Origin: Flavihumibacter cheonanensis
GTDB lineage: Bacteria > Bacteroidota > Bacteroidia > Chitinophagales > Chitinophagaceae
Assembly: GCF_022352215.1 (NCBI RefSeq)
Contig: NZ_JAKRWF010000004.1
Location: forward strand, 310,001-374,000
Length of the DNA stretch: 64,000 bases
Direction: 5' to 3'
The notes beneath the pieces were generated by a model. It ran no database searches. It worked only from the letters and a program-made list of their open reading frames with translations, and had not been told where the DNA came from. Made by a program: the position numbers and the translations under genes. Positions 43,874 through 52,753 of the stretch are shown in pieces (positions within the stretch are counted from its first letter, which is position 1; the number at the start of each line of letters is the position of its first letter).

Positions 43874-44293
43874 TTAATCCTCGCCGCGACTTAATTCAAA
43901 ATCGGGTGTAGGGGATTTTGTGCCGTTTTCAGAGGGAGTCGAAATTTCCCGTCCGTGTTCATTTTGTTGCCCCAGCGACCATTGGTCAGTCATCGTGGTT
44001 TCCAGCCACAGGTTTCCTGATTTCCTGAATACCTGGGCAGCGATTCCAAACCGGTTCATCAGAGTTTGTTCAAAAGCTGCAACTGTCATGGATGGCTGAA
44101 TCTCCAGCTGGCCTTCCTCCCGTATAGTTAGCTCTTCCAGTAACTGTCCGTTCCTGATCATTTTGCTGGCAGAAGAACCTTCTTCCACAGCATGGCCACG
44201 TTTGAAGAATTCAATTTTAAGAAATGGAAACAGGGAATTAAAGTCCTGCTGTATTTCCTTAAAGGTTCGGGTTTTATTGATCCGGATGGTCAT
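43874..44293 (-). CDS. Protein of unknown function downstream of Hsp20
   Basis: 139 residues without a signal or membrane helix. It starts with MTIRINKTRTFKEIQQDFNS and has a central FFKRGHAVEEGSSASKMI, then a tail rich in T, S, P, E. The middle part (LEIQPSMTVAAFEQTLMNRF, GIAAQVFRKSGNLWLET) looks like a conserved alpha/beta fold, but I do not recognise the family. It follows the Hsp20 gene by 21 bases and is probably co-transcribed with it; its stop codon abuts the stop of the receiver-CRP gene. Confidence 0.6.
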   Translation of the reverse strand: MTIRINKTRTFKEIQQDFNSLFPFLKIEFFKRGHAVEEGSSASKMIRNGQLLEELTIREEGQLEIQPSMTVAAFEQTLMNRFGIAAQVFRKSGNLWLETTMTDQWSLGQQNEHGREISTPSENGTKSPTPDFELSRGED

Positions 44294-44314
44294 TGGGGTG
44301 ATTTAATAGTTTTC

Positions 44315-44731
44315 TTAATAGATGAACACATCTACTTCCCCGCTGTCGATGGCAGCTTCATTTCTTGGGATGTGTAAAACAAGTTCACCGTTGATATAAC
44401 TGGCTTGGGTTAGCGCTGTGTCTGCATCTTCGGGTAATCCAAAGGTTCTCTCCCAGGCAGAGTAATTGTATTCAAAGTCGGATTTTCCTACTGCTTCCCG
44501 GGTCTCTTCCTTCTTTCCGCTAATAACAAGTTCTTTACCACTGGCATGGATCTGGAAGCAGGGGCGATCCATTCCAGGCACTGCCAGCCGGATTACATAT
44601 TCCTCCGCATTTTCTGATACGTTGGCGGCGGGAACCCAACTGGTAGTTTTTCTTCTGCGCTCAGTTGCATTTTCCAGCGCAAAGAGAGGCCTGCTCAGGC
44701 GATGATTTCTTTTTGAGGTAGCTGCTGTCAT
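44315..44731 (-). CDS. Small heat shock protein Hsp20
   Basis: 138 residues from the ATG at 44731 (a longer frame to 44773 is possible). The alpha-crystallin domain spans about 42-138: NAEEYVIRLAVPGMDRPCFQ, GKELVISGKKEE, YSAWERTFGLPEDADTALTQ and GELVLHIPRNE. This is a chaperone that holds unfolding proteins. The C-terminal I-x-I motif is not clear; the protein ends VDVFIY. It heads a two-gene unit with the unknown 139-residue protein. Confidence 0.85.
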   Translation of the reverse strand: MTAATSKRNHRLSRPLFALENATERRRKTTSWVPAANVSENAEEYVIRLAVPGMDRPCFQIHASGKELVISGKKEETREAVGKSDFEYNYSAWERTFGLPEDADTALTQASYINGELVLHIPRNEAAIDSGEVDVFIY

Positions 44732-44847
44732 AAACTGTGGTTTTTGATATGAGCGGAAATTATCATGCCACAAATCTAGCAGCTCAGTTAAGTTTAGTTT
44801 ATGACCTGTATTGGAGGAGAATATGACTTTGCTCAGTTGTGATGGGT

Positions 44848-45222
44848 TTACTCACCAGTAAACTCATCCAGATCGCGGCGGTCTTTTTTGGTGGGACGGC
44901 CTGTTTTGCTCAATCGTTTGCCGGTATAAAAGCTGGCCGCCTGGAACTGGATTCTTTCCAGTTCCTCCGGTGGTGTCAGATCTTCATAATGTTTGATGGC
45001 TTCGGGATAGGCAACCCGGTTTTCCAGTAGAGCTGTTACTTTTATTACCCATTTCCGGGCTTCCGTCCGGATTTCATATTCATCTCCCACAACTACTGAT
45101 CGCGATGCTTTTACAGATACCCCATTCAATTTCACCCGACCCTTGTCAAGCGCTTCAGCAGCCAGTCCCCGGGTCTTGAAAATCCGGATGGCCCAGAGAT
45201 ATTTATCAATTCGAACCTTCAT
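44848..45222 (-). CDS. S4-domain RNA-binding protein (HslR/Hsp15-like)
   Basis: 124 residues beginning with the S4 domain: MKVRIDKYLWAIRIFKTRGL, AAEALDKGRVKLNGVSVKAS, GDEYEI. A basic C-terminal tail (GKRLSKTGRPTKKDRRDLDE) follows, as in Hsp15, which binds 50S subunits carrying nascent chains after heat shock. The start overlaps the end of the M20 dipeptidase gene by 17 bases, so the two are co-expressed. The nearby Hsp20 gene gives a weak stress context. Confidence 0.85.
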   Translation of the reverse strand: MKVRIDKYLWAIRIFKTRGLAAEALDKGRVKLNGVSVKASRSVVVGDEYEIRTEARKWVIKVTALLENRVAYPEAIKHYEDLTPPEELERIQFQAASFYTGKRLSKTGRPTKKDRRDLDEFTGE

Positions 45223-46588
45223 TGCTTACTTCAGACAAATACTGGTGGAAATAGGGTATGGTTTCAATGCCTTTGTAAAAGTTCGCGAGATCATATTTCT
45301 CGTTGGGAGAGTGCAGATTATCACTATCCAGCCCAAATCCAAGGAAAATAATCTTCAGTCCCAATTCCTTTTCAAACAATGCACAGATGGGAATACTGCC
45401 GCCACCGCGCACCGGGATCGGAGATTTGCCAAAGGTAGTTTCAATCGCTTTTGCAGCAGCCCGGTATTCCTTTGAATCGATCGGGGTCATATAAGGCTCA
45501 CCTCCGTGATGTAAACTCGCTTTTACAGTTACATAGGGTGGTGCAATCGTCTGCAGGTGGTTAATCAGCAGATCGGTTATTTTATTGGAGTCCTGGTTGG
45601 GTACCAGGCGACAGGAGATTTTCGCAAAGGCTTTGGAAGGTAACACCGTTTTGGCTCCTTCACCGGTATAACCTCCCCAGATGCCATTGAGTTCCAGGGT
45701 GGGACGAATACCCGTGCGTTCATTGGTGGTAAATCCTTTTTCACCCCAGAGTTCAGCAACACCGAGGTCCTGTTTGTACTCCTGCTCATCAAATGGAGCT
45801 TCCGCCATCAGGTTACGCTCTGCGGGAGTAGCTTCTACTACATCCTCATAAAATCCGGGTATAGTGATATGATTGTTCTCATCGTGCAAAGAGGCAATCA
45901 TTTTTGCCAGGATGGTAATCGGATTGGCAACCGCACCTCCATAAACACCACTGTGCAGGTCACGATTCGGTCCGGTTACTTCTACTTCAATATAGGAGAG
46001 TCCGCGTACGCCAATATCAATTGAAGGAGTATCCAGGCTGATCATAGCCGTATCAGAAATCAGGATCACATCCGCCTTTAACAACTCTTTATTTTCTTTT
46101 ACAAAATCAGCGAGGTTGGGCGAACCTACTTCCTCTTCGCCCTCAATTAGAAATTTGATATTGGTAGGAAGGCTTCCAGATTGCACCATCACTTCGAGTG
46201 CCTTCACATGCATATAAAACTGGCCCTTATCATCACAAGCACCACGAGCATAAATTTTTCCATCCTTGATAACCGGCTCAAAGGGACCGCTATTCCAGAG
46301 TTCCAGAGGATCGGGTGGCTGCACATCATAGTGGCCATATACCAGGACAGTGGGTTTTGCAGGATCCGTGATGAGCTCACCATAAACTATGGGATGCCCC
46401 TTAGTCGGATAGAGCTCTGCTTTTGAAGCACCGGCTGCCAGCAAACTGGCTTTCACTGCTTCGGCGCAGTTAACCATATCGGCTTTGTTTTCAGAACGCG
46501 CACTGATACTGGGGATTCTCAACAGATCAAGCAGTTCCTGTAAAAAACGATCCTGATGTTGGTCCTGGTAGTTTTTCCAATCTTTCAT
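45206..46588 (-). CDS. M20 family dipeptidase
   Basis: 460 residues from the ATG at 46588 (MKDWKNYQDQHQDRF); an upstream in-frame start at 46690 would run into the CDF gene. Metal-binding motifs of M20 are visible: VLVYGHYDVQPPDPLE with the first histidine and aspartate, GACDDKGQFYMH, the catalytic pair in LIEGEEEVGSPNL, and ISDTAMIS. The dimerisation (lid) domain lies in the middle. Members hydrolyse dipeptides in the cytoplasm with two zinc or manganese ions. No signal peptide. 23 bases separate it from the CDF gene upstream; it overlaps the S4 gene. Confidence 0.9.
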   Translation of the reverse strand: MKDWKNYQDQHQDRFLQELLDLLRIPSISARSENKADMVNCAEAVKASLLAAGASKAELYPTKGHPIVYGELITDPAKPTVLVYGHYDVQPPDPLELWNSGPFEPVIKDGKIYARGACDDKGQFYMHVKALEVMVQSGSLPTNIKFLIEGEEEVGSPNLADFVKENKELLKADVILISDTAMISLDTPSIDIGVRGLSYIEVEVTGPNRDLHSGVYGGAVANPITILAKMIASLHDENNHITIPGFYEDVVEATPAERNLMAEAPFDEQEYKQDLGVAELWGEKGFTTNERTGIRPTLELNGIWGGYTGEGAKTVLPSKAFAKISCRLVPNQDSNKITDLLINHLQTIAPPYVTVKASLHHGGEPYMTPIDSKEYRAAAKAIETTFGKSPIPVRGGGSIPICALFEKELGLKIIFLGFGLDSDNLHSPNEKYDLANFYKGIETIPYFHQYLSEVSNEGSN

Positions 46589-46611
46589 ATGCTCCAATTT
46601 GCGCCACGAAT

Positions 46612-47628
46612 TTAGGCGGTTTTGGGCAAAGCAGCAGAACCCGTGGAAAGCTGGTGTTTCTGGTTGGATAGGATATTGTCCAGGGTCCACTCCACTTTTC
46701 GCTCAAAAGCATGCTTCCGGACCAGGCAATCGGTTTTGGTGCAGATCGGGCAGGAGAAGTCGAGGCAGCCATCCGAGTGAACAAAGAGTTCAATGCTGTC
46801 ACCCAATTCCATTCTGATTTTTTCACTAAGTGCGTCTACTTCCTTGTGTGCTTCATGCACATTGAGGTACCAGGGTACTGTAAGATGACAATCCACATGC
46901 AGGATACTACCGTACTTGATCACCCGAAGATTGTGCAGATCTACCCAATTCGTCTGGCGGTGTTGGTTGAGGTGGGTCACCATGGTGTTTAGTAAGGCTC
47001 TGTCTGCTTCGTCCATGATGCCTGCCAGGGAAGCCCTCAAAATTTTATAACCGGTATAGATGATAAAAAAGCTGAACAATAAGGCGACAATAGTATCGAG
47101 CATCTGCCATTCGGTAATCCAGATAAGTAGTATGCCCAACAAAATGCCAATGGTTGAAAACGTATCAGATTGCAAATGTTTGCCACTGGCAATCAAAGCA
47201 AGAGAATTGTTTTTCTTTCCCTTTTTTATGGCGATGGCACCCATGATAAAATTTACGGCACCAGCAATGGCAACCAGTATCATACCCTTATCAAGTGAAT
47301 GCAGGGAGGTAGGTTCGATAAACTGTTGAATACATTCGTATATGATAAACAGTCCGGCTACCAGGATCAGGGTTCCTTCCACGGCCGCTGAAATAAATTC
47401 AGCTTTCCCATGTCCATACGGATGATCCAGGTCCCGGGGTTTAGCTGCCACATAGAGACTGTACAATCCGATGAAACCGGAAATTACATTTACCGTGCTT
47501 TCCAGCGCATCTGTAAGGATAGCAACAGAATGGGTGATATAATAGGCAGCCATTTTCAGTGCAAATAGGATAACGGCCACCAGTACCACCCACTGCTGAA
47601 TCCGAAAATTTTCTTTTTGAAGCTGCAT
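46612..47628 (-). CDS. Cation diffusion facilitator (CDF) metal exporter
   Basis: 338 residues with six transmembrane helices. TM2 has SVAILTDALESTVNVISG and the loop DHPYGHGKAEFISAAVEG, typical of CDF proteins. The cytoplasmic C-terminal domain (about 215-290) is followed by a cysteine-containing tail with CLDFSCPICTKTDC, an extra cluster that may bind metal. CDF proteins export zinc, iron or manganese by proton exchange. It is the first of three minus-strand genes (CDF, dipeptidase, S4). The cysteine tail is unusual for the family and could serve regulation. Confidence 0.88.
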   Translation of the reverse strand: MQLQKENFRIQQWVVLVAVILFALKMAAYYITHSVAILTDALESTVNVISGFIGLYSLYVAAKPRDLDHPYGHGKAEFISAAVEGTLILVAGLFIIYECIQQFIEPTSLHSLDKGMILVAIAGAVNFIMGAIAIKKGKKNNSLALIASGKHLQSDTFSTIGILLGILLIWITEWQMLDTIVALLFSFFIIYTGYKILRASLAGIMDEADRALLNTMVTHLNQHRQTNWVDLHNLRVIKYGSILHVDCHLTVPWYLNVHEAHKEVDALSEKIRMELGDSIELFVHSDGCLDFSCPICTKTDCLVRKHAFERKVEWTLDNILSNQKHQLSTGSAALPKTA

Positions 47629-47763
47629 GCGGCTTTGTTTGATTGAATTCAGTCGCGATAAAGATAGACTTATTAATTCGGGACTTTCAGGCCGTTACAT
47701 TTTTTTGATCAGGAACACGGGTTAGGGAATAATATGTAATTTGTTAAACAAAATGATTGCGCC

Positions 47764-48579
47764 ATGCCAGTTCTGAACCTTCCTTCCCTCGACAATGAAA
47801 TACCTGTTTCCGCTGAGGATATTCTTTCATTTCGTAAAAATGGACACCTGCATGTGAAAGGATTGCTGAGTGCCGATGAGTTATCTGTTTACAGGACTGC
47901 GATCAATGATGCGGCCTATCGGTATAATACAGAAACAAGGGATATGAAGGACCGGGATACTTATGGAAAGGCATTTCTGCAGATCATGAATTTATGGGAG
48001 GTGGATGAGGCAGTTAAAAAATTCACTCTGGCTAGAAGATTTGCAAAAATGGCGGCCAGTTTGTTGGGAGTAGAACGTGTTCGTTTGTACCACGACCAGG
48101 CATTGTATAAAGAAGCAGGAGGCGGACATACACCCTGGCACCAGGATCAGTATTACTGGCCACTGGATACCACCAATACCATCACTATGTGGATGCCTTT
48201 GATTCCGATTTCAGAAGAGATGGGAATGCTGACTTTTGCATCTGGTTCTCATACCGCCGGAGAAGTTGACAACCTGGCAATCTCTGATGAATCTGACAAA
48301 GTACTTCAATCTTACATCAACGAAAAGAACTATCCTGTAACCAGGCCCTCTTTTATGGAAGGTGGTGATGCCAGTTGGCACTATGGCTGGACATTACATG
48401 CCGCTCCTGGAAATAATTCTGACGCAACCCGTGAAGTAATGACCATTATTTATTTCGCTGATGGAGCTACTGTTACTGCTCCCAAAAACCAGCACCAGGA
48501 AAATGACCGCCAACGATGGTTAGGAGGTATTGAACCTGGTGAATTAGCTGCATCGCCTTTAAATCCCTTAATACATTAA
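47764..48579 (+). CDS. Phytanoyl-CoA dioxygenase (PhyH) family oxygenase
   Basis: 271 residues with the double-stranded beta-helix of Fe(II)/2-oxoglutarate oxygenases. The iron ligands are the H-x-D of TPWHQDQYYWPL and a later histidine in HYGWTLHAAPGNNSDATREV, whose arginine would bind 2-oxoglutarate. PhyH-like enzymes hydroxylate diverse small molecules, so the substrate is open. The GH2 gene follows after 21 bases on the same strand, so the two are probably co-transcribed, hinting at a modified glycoside or a natural product. Confidence 0.85.
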   Translation: MPVLNLPSLDNEIPVSAEDILSFRKNGHLHVKGLLSADELSVYRTAINDAAYRYNTETRDMKDRDTYGKAFLQIMNLWEVDEAVKKFTLARRFAKMAASLLGVERVRLYHDQALYKEAGGGHTPWHQDQYYWPLDTTNTITMWMPLIPISEEMGMLTFASGSHTAGEVDNLAISDESDKVLQSYINEKNYPVTRPSFMEGGDASWHYGWTLHAAPGNNSDATREVMTIIYFADGATVTAPKNQHQENDRQRWLGGIEPGELAASPLNPLIH

Positions 48580-48600
48580 CCCCTCTACAACTAATTTGAA

Positions 48601-50451
48601 ATGACCTTAAAACACTGGTTCAGTAGCCTGATCGGAATTGTATTTTTTTTAGTTACTGCCGCACAAGAGTCCTGGAAGCCGGCCGGTACTAAAATCAAAA
48701 CGGACTGGTCGGAAAAATTAGACATTGCTAATCCGCATGCTGAATATCCCCGTCCTCACCTGGTCCGAAACAACTGGACCAATTTAAATGGATTCTGGAA
48801 CTATGCGCTGCAGGAAAGAACAAAAGAGGAAAAACCAGCTTCTTTTGATGGAAAAATCCTGGTACCATTTGCAATTGAATCCAGTTTGTCGGGCGTTGGT
48901 AAAACAGTTGGAAAAGATAAGCTGCTGTGGTATGAGAGAAGTTTTACACTTCCATCGACTTTTAAAGGGAAAAAGGTGATGCTTCATTTTGGGGCTGTCG
49001 ACTGGCAATGCGAAGTTTTTGTAAATGATGTAAGTGTTGGTACACACCAGGGTGGATATGATCCCTTTAGTTTTGATATTTCAAAAGCATTAACAAAAAA
49101 AGGCAACCAGCGTATCCTTGTAAGGGTGTGGGATCCTACAGACGATGGCCCTCAGCCAAGAGGTAAGCAGGTTAAAAATCCGGAAGGTATCTGGTATACA
49201 CCGGTTACAGGCATCTGGCAAACGGTTTGGCTGGAGGCTGTGCCGGAAACCTATATCACAGGAACCCGGCAAACTCCTGATATTGATGCCAAACAGGTTA
49301 AGATAGAAACTTCGGTTGCCAATGCCCGTGCCGGAGATCAGGTATTGATTACTGCCTATGATGGTCAGACAAAACTGGCAGAACAACTCACAAATGCAGG
49401 TGGTGCTGCAACTCTTACTATAGAGAACCCACGTTTATGGTCACCCGAAAATCCGGTTCTGTATGATTTAAAGATATCACTCTTAAGAAATGGCAAACCG
49501 GTGGATGCTGTTAGCTCTTATTTTGCCATGCGTAAAATATCCATGGAAAAAGATGCGAGTGGAATTCAACGCATGTTGCTGAACAATGAGTTTGTATTTC
49601 AATACGGGCCGCTTGACCAGGGCTGGTGGCCGGATGGTTTATATACTGCACCAACAGATGAGGCGTTGAAATTTGATATCATCAAAACCAAAGAGATGGG
49701 CTTCAACATGATCCGTAAACATGTGAAAGTGGAGCCAGCTCGCTGGTACTATCATTGTGACAAGGCAGGTATGCTGGTTTGGCAGGATATGCCCAGCGGC
49801 GATATGGGAAACAGTTGGGAAATGCGTCCGGGTATCTATGGAAAAGCAACTGATAAAAACAGGACACCCGAATCAGAAGCAATATTCAAAACGGAGTGGA
49901 AGGAAATTATGCAGGACTTCTACAATTTCCCTTCGATTGTAGTATGGGTACCGTTTAATGAGGCATGGGGACAATTTAAGACTGCTGAAATAGTGAACTG
50001 GACCATGAAGCAAGATCCTACTCGCCTGGTAAACACAGCAAGCGGTGGAAATTTTGAACCGGTTGGGCATATTATTGATTTGCACAATTACCCCGAGCCA
50101 CTTATACCAGAACCCAGCTTATTTGGGGCGGATAGGATTCTCGTATTGGGTGAATTTGGTGGCCTGGGTTTACCGGTAGAAGGACATACCTGGCAGGACA
50201 AAAACAATTGGGGATATCAAAGTTTCAAAAACAAAGAGGACCTGTACAAGCGATATGCTGAATTTATTTCGGTGATACCACATTACATTGAAAAAGGACT
50301 TTCTGCTGCTGTTTATACCCAAACAACAGATGTGGAAGTTGAAACGAATGGATTGATGACCTATGATCGGAAAATCATGAAATTCTCACCGGCAGCATTA
50401 AATCAACTGCACCAACAACTCTATAATAAAGGACTCGTTAAAATGAAATAA
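48601..50451 (+). CDS. GH2 family glycoside hydrolase, exported
   Basis: 616 residues with a signal peptide ending near LVTAAQ. GH2 layout: an N-terminal sugar-binding domain (about 60-210: LLWYERSFTLP, HFGAVDWQCEVFVND), an Ig-like domain, and a TIM barrel. The acid/base is Glu454 in VPFNEAWGQF and the nucleophile Glu518 in LVLGEFGG. GH2 includes beta-galactosidases, beta-glucuronidases and beta-mannosidases; the sequence does not tell which. It is rather short for the family, lacking C-terminal domains. A strong terminator begins at its stop codon. Confidence 0.88.
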   Translation: MTLKHWFSSLIGIVFFLVTAAQESWKPAGTKIKTDWSEKLDIANPHAEYPRPHLVRNNWTNLNGFWNYALQERTKEEKPASFDGKILVPFAIESSLSGVGKTVGKDKLLWYERSFTLPSTFKGKKVMLHFGAVDWQCEVFVNDVSVGTHQGGYDPFSFDISKALTKKGNQRILVRVWDPTDDGPQPRGKQVKNPEGIWYTPVTGIWQTVWLEAVPETYITGTRQTPDIDAKQVKIETSVANARAGDQVLITAYDGQTKLAEQLTNAGGAATLTIENPRLWSPENPVLYDLKISLLRNGKPVDAVSSYFAMRKISMEKDASGIQRMLLNNEFVFQYGPLDQGWWPDGLYTAPTDEALKFDIIKTKEMGFNMIRKHVKVEPARWYYHCDKAGMLVWQDMPSGDMGNSWEMRPGIYGKATDKNRTPESEAIFKTEWKEIMQDFYNFPSIVVWVPFNEAWGQFKTAEIVNWTMKQDPTRLVNTASGGNFEPVGHIIDLHNYPEPLIPEPSLFGADRILVLGEFGGLGLPVEGHTWQDKNNWGYQSFKNKEDLYKRYAEFISVIPHYIEKGLSAAVYTQTTDVEVETNGLMTYDRKIMKFSPAALNQLHQQLYNKGLVKMK

Positions 50452-50488
50452 ATAAAAAGGCCGGTTTCACTTAACCGGCCTTTTTATT
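50451..50488. terminator. Bidirectional rho-independent terminator
   Basis: The arms aataaaaaggccggtt (50451-50466) and aaccggcctttttatt (50473-50488) pair perfectly over 16 bases around a 6-base loop, with A-run and T-run on both sides. It lies between the convergent GH2 and superoxide dismutase genes and can stop transcription in both directions. Confidence 0.92.
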
Positions 50489-51252
50489 TATTTCATGGCT
50501 GTTTCATATCGGGTAGCCACATAGTCCCAGTTTACCAAGCTCCACCAGTTGTCGACATAATCGGCGCGCTTGTTCTGGTATTTCAGGTAATAGGCATGTT
50601 CCCAAACATCAATTCCCAACAAAGGAATTCCCTGGGTGCCTGCTACCGGCATCAGGGGATTGTCCTGGTTGGGTGTAGATGTTACAATCAGTTGTTTGTC
50701 CTTCATTAGTATCAGCCATGCCCAACCGCTACCAAAGCGGGATTTGGCAGACTCGGAAAACACGGATTTGAAATTAGCGAAGGAGTTAAACTTACCTTCA
50801 ATCGCACTCAAGAGGGTGCCTTCTGGTTTATTATCGGTTCTTGCAGCGCGCATGGATTTCCAGAAAAGTTCATGGTTATAATGCCCGCCGGCATTGTTGC
50901 GCATCTTCTCTGAATATTTTTTAATGTTCATCAAAACATCCTCAACCGGTTTGCCTCTGTCTACCCCTTCTGCAACTGCTGCATCGTTCAGGTTCTTTGC
51001 ATATCCGGCTGCGTGTTTTGTATGGTGAATTTCCATGGTGCGGGCATCAATGGCCGGTTCCAGTGCACTGTAGGAATAGGGGAGTGGAGCCTGCTCAAAC
51101 CCGGTGCGGAAAGGATTGTTTCCACTGCTTTGAGCCGTTTTGCAGGAGCTCAATAATCCACTTCCAATGAAACTGCCTCCAATGCCTAAGGCTAGAGAAG
51201 CTTTTGAAGTGGTGGTCAAAAATTCTCGGCGTGATTGGGAAATCTTTTTCAT
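50488..51252 (-). CDS. Exported Fe/Mn superoxide dismutase lipoprotein
   Basis: 254 residues. The N-terminus holds a twin-arginine-like motif (QSRREFLTT), a hydrophobic segment and a lipobox LLSSC (Cys at about 37), so the enzyme is probably a Tat-exported lipoprotein. The SOD domain (about 50-250) has metal ligands in EIHHTKHAAGY, GGHYNHELFWKSM and GIDVWEHAYYLKY. It converts superoxide to peroxide and oxygen. Fe/Mn SODs are usually cytoplasmic, so the export signal is notable. It is 16 bases after the LptF/G-type permease gene, and its end touches the terminator stem. Confidence 0.88.
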   Translation of the reverse strand: MKKISQSRREFLTTTSKASLALGIGGSFIGSGLLSSCKTAQSSGNNPFRTGFEQAPLPYSYSALEPAIDARTMEIHHTKHAAGYAKNLNDAAVAEGVDRGKPVEDVLMNIKKYSEKMRNNAGGHYNHELFWKSMRAARTDNKPEGTLLSAIEGKFNSFANFKSVFSESAKSRFGSGWAWLILMKDKQLIVTSTPNQDNPLMPVAGTQGIPLLGIDVWEHAYYLKYQNKRADYVDNWWSLVNWDYVATRYETAMK

Positions 51253-51268
51253 ACCAGTGTTGTTTATT

Positions 51269-52717
51269 TTATTGCGGCTGGACAGCTCCGCTTTTTTTAT
51301 TGAACCGGCTGAGAAAAGGGCGCAACCGGCGAAATGTCCTGTAATAAAATTCTTTGTTGAACAATTGTGAATCCCGCATAGCCTTATACGTTAGAAATAC
51401 TCCAATTGGCACCAGCACAAAGGTAGCCAGCCAGATACCATATATGGGTGCCATCACATCTTCTTTCACAAACTTCTTACCGAAATTATTCAGCAGAAAG
51501 AAAATCACGAAAAAGATTACTGCGAAAACCAATGGAGTACCGATGCCTCCTTTACGAATAATAGATCCAAGCGGAGCACCGATCAGGAATAAGACAAAGC
51601 AGGCGATCGACATGGAAAATTTTTCATGCCAGGCCATTTTGTGCAAACGCAAACTTTTCATCCGGTTCTGGTAATCGGTCTTTGTGATTTCAAGCGAACT
51701 TTTTACTATCGAGAGCTGTGATAATACCCTGTCGTTCATGGAAGAGTGCAAACTGTCGGGGATGATATCCCGTAAGGAATCAGCAGTAGCTTTGGTAGTG
51801 AGTGGTGTATAGGCCGTATCCATGTATTTGTAAAACTGCACATACATACCAATTTCATCAGATACCTTCTTTCTAAAAATCGTATGTACTTTACTGAGAG
51901 AATCAATGGCTCCATCCAATTGCCGTACACTTAGCATCTGGTAATTATCTTTGAACAGACTATCTTCTGTTTTATTAAAGGATAAGGAACTTAAATCAAA
52001 CACTTTTTTAAATTCCTTAAAGCCCAACCGGATATACTCTGTGTTCGTGTTAACCCTGCTTCCTCTTTCCGTATATCTCCATCCATCCATCAGTTTGAAT
52101 TCAAGGAAACGTTTGTCATCTGACACCCGCATAATTCCTTTATTCGCAATGATGATATTATCCTGCAGGTTGTAGTCTTTTTCAAAGATGATGATTTCCC
52201 GAAGCGTACTGTCATCTTTCTCTTTCTTACCTACTTTGATGGAATAACCGGGAATATTGGTATAAAAAGAACCTTCCCTTAAATCAAATGCTGGCTTTTT
52301 ATTGATGATATCATATTTCAGCCGGTTCAATTTAAGGTTGGATACCGGTAACAGGTAGTTATTAAACAGGAAGGCAACACCACTCAGGATCAATGCTACC
52401 ACCATGATCGGACGCATAAATCGCAACAAAGGAATACCGGCAGATTTAATAGCCACCAGCTCAAAGGTTTCACCCAGATTGCCAAAAGTCATAATAGAAG
52501 ACAACAGTACAGCCAGTGGAAGGGCCAACGGCACAACGGTTGCTGCAACATAAAGAATGGCTTCTCCGATGGTTACAAGATCCAGTCCCTTACCTACAAA
52601 ATCATCAATGTACAACCAGAAAAACTGAAGTACGAGCACAAAAAGGGTGATAAAAAAAGTGGCAATAAAAGGCCCTACAAATGCCTTCAGAATGAGTTTA
52701 TCTAATTTTTTTATCAC
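51269..52717 (-). CDS. LptF/LptG family permease
   Basis: 482 residues with three N-terminal and three C-terminal transmembrane helices around a large periplasmic domain, the layout of YjgP/YjgQ proteins. GNLGETFELVAIKSAGIPLLRFM is the conserved cytoplasmic coupling helix (quoted part: LVAIKSAGIPLLRFM). With LptB, LptF and LptG extract lipopolysaccharide from the inner membrane. In Bacteroidota one or more such proteins are scattered away from other lpt genes, as here. Whether it is LptF or LptG cannot be stated. Divergent from the small gene at 52754. Confidence 0.85.
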   Translation of the reverse strand: MIKKLDKLILKAFVGPFIATFFITLFVLVLQFFWLYIDDFVGKGLDLVTIGEAILYVAATVVPLALPLAVLLSSIMTFGNLGETFELVAIKSAGIPLLRFMRPIMVVALILSGVAFLFNNYLLPVSNLKLNRLKYDIINKKPAFDLREGSFYTNIPGYSIKVGKKEKDDSTLREIIIFEKDYNLQDNIIIANKGIMRVSDDKRFLEFKLMDGWRYTERGSRVNTNTEYIRLGFKEFKKVFDLSSLSFNKTEDSLFKDNYQMLSVRQLDGAIDSLSKVHTIFRKKVSDEIGMYVQFYKYMDTAYTPLTTKATADSLRDIIPDSLHSSMNDRVLSQLSIVKSSLEITKTDYQNRMKSLRLHKMAWHEKFSMSIACFVLFLIGAPLGSIIRKGGIGTPLVFAVIFFVIFFLLNNFGKKFVKEDVMAPIYGIWLATFVLVPIGVFLTYKAMRDSQLFNKEFYYRTFRRLRPFLSRFNKKSGAVQPQ

Positions 52718-52753
52718 AGTTCTCCGGAAGATTTCTGACTACCTTTATTTTCT

